Assembly: GCA_025765615.1 (NCBI GenBank)
Contig: JAIVFJ010000266.1
Coordinates: 1-64,000, forward strand
DNA length: 64,000 nt
Reading direction: 5' to 3'
Source: Zopfochytrium polystomum
Taxonomy: Eukaryota > Chytridiomycota > Chytridiomycetes > Chytridiales > Chytridiaceae
The translations under genes and the position numbers were made by a program. The notes beneath the pieces are model-generated. The model was given only the letters and a program-made list of their open reading frames with translations, was not told where the DNA came from and searched no databases. Of the stretch, positions 63,948-64,000 are shown piece by piece; position 1 is the stretch's first letter, and each line of letters starts with the position of its first letter.

Positions 63948-64000
63948 GTCAAAACTTCTGAGAGGGTCCACTTTGGATATTCGCCACTTTTCGGTTTGTC
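63948..64000. other. Window edge upstream of the ankyrin gene
   Basis: 53 bp with no feature. The reading frame stays open to at least 63971, so a start further upstream cannot be excluded. Confidence 0.4.

Overview
The window is fungal nuclear DNA, most likely from a chytrid. Genes carry short GT-AG introns (about 60-200 nt). The recognisable genes include a proteasome beta1 subunit, the exomer subunit Chs5, two X325/Bim1-like copper-site proteins with GPI-type tails, and secreted proteins. There is a large load of Helitrons, one Ty3/Gypsy chromovirus and homopolymer-tailed insertions. The species cannot be fixed from sequence alone.

Region 1 (1-14259) is transposon DNA. Three Helitrons lie head to tail: a left-truncated one ending at 1552, a non-autonomous one at 1553-3887, and a long one at 3888-14259. 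Each ends in a hairpin followed by CTAG and T. The long one encodes a CCHC zinc-knuckle array, a RepHel replication initiator (HUH and two-Tyr motifs) and a PIF1-like helicase, all broken by frameshifts. Two LTR insertions sit inside it, each with a perfect 5-bp target duplication: a solo LTR (6654-7050) and a 3.07-kb chromovirus (10511-13582). The chromovirus LTR carries perfect heat-shock-element arrays. Its primer-binding site is an 11-nt exact complement of the predicted 5' end of its own transcript, which is Tf1-type self-priming. It has lost reverse transcriptase, RNase H and the integrase core but keeps Gag and a chromodomain.

Region 2 (14260-26070) is gene-rich: a membrane-anchored 2H phosphoesterase, a cluster of tRNA-like dimeric repeats (16.1-17.65 kb), proteasome beta1 (PRE3/PSMB6), a FAM133-like Lys/SR-rich protein, an F-box/LRR protein divergent from CHS5, and a secreted protein of unknown function.

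Region 3 (24.0-50.1 kb) is a birth-and-death array of a Trp-Trp ankyrin-like repeat family (signature VLQWWKDSGL) in two subfamilies. Three copies are intact (26876, 37975, 47059), one is truncated (49220), and at least seven are relics, one of which has a small internal inversion. Between them lie a decayed second Helitron helicase, relics of the 2H and secreted-protein genes, a damaged 2OG-Fe(II) oxygenase gene, and a tandem pair of seven-transmembrane, GPCR-topology genes (40914-46500), the second of which has frameshifts.

Region 4 (50.5-64.0 kb) holds a small secreted cationic protein, a secreted family-1 solute-binding protein of bacterial ABC type plus a deletion derivative, two divergent X325 proteins, a decayed unknown gene, and a long ankyrin-repeat gene on the minus strand with several frameshifts. 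Single-base indels recur in the 7TM-B and ankyrin loci. Either these genes are dying or the assembly has residual consensus errors, and raw reads would decide.
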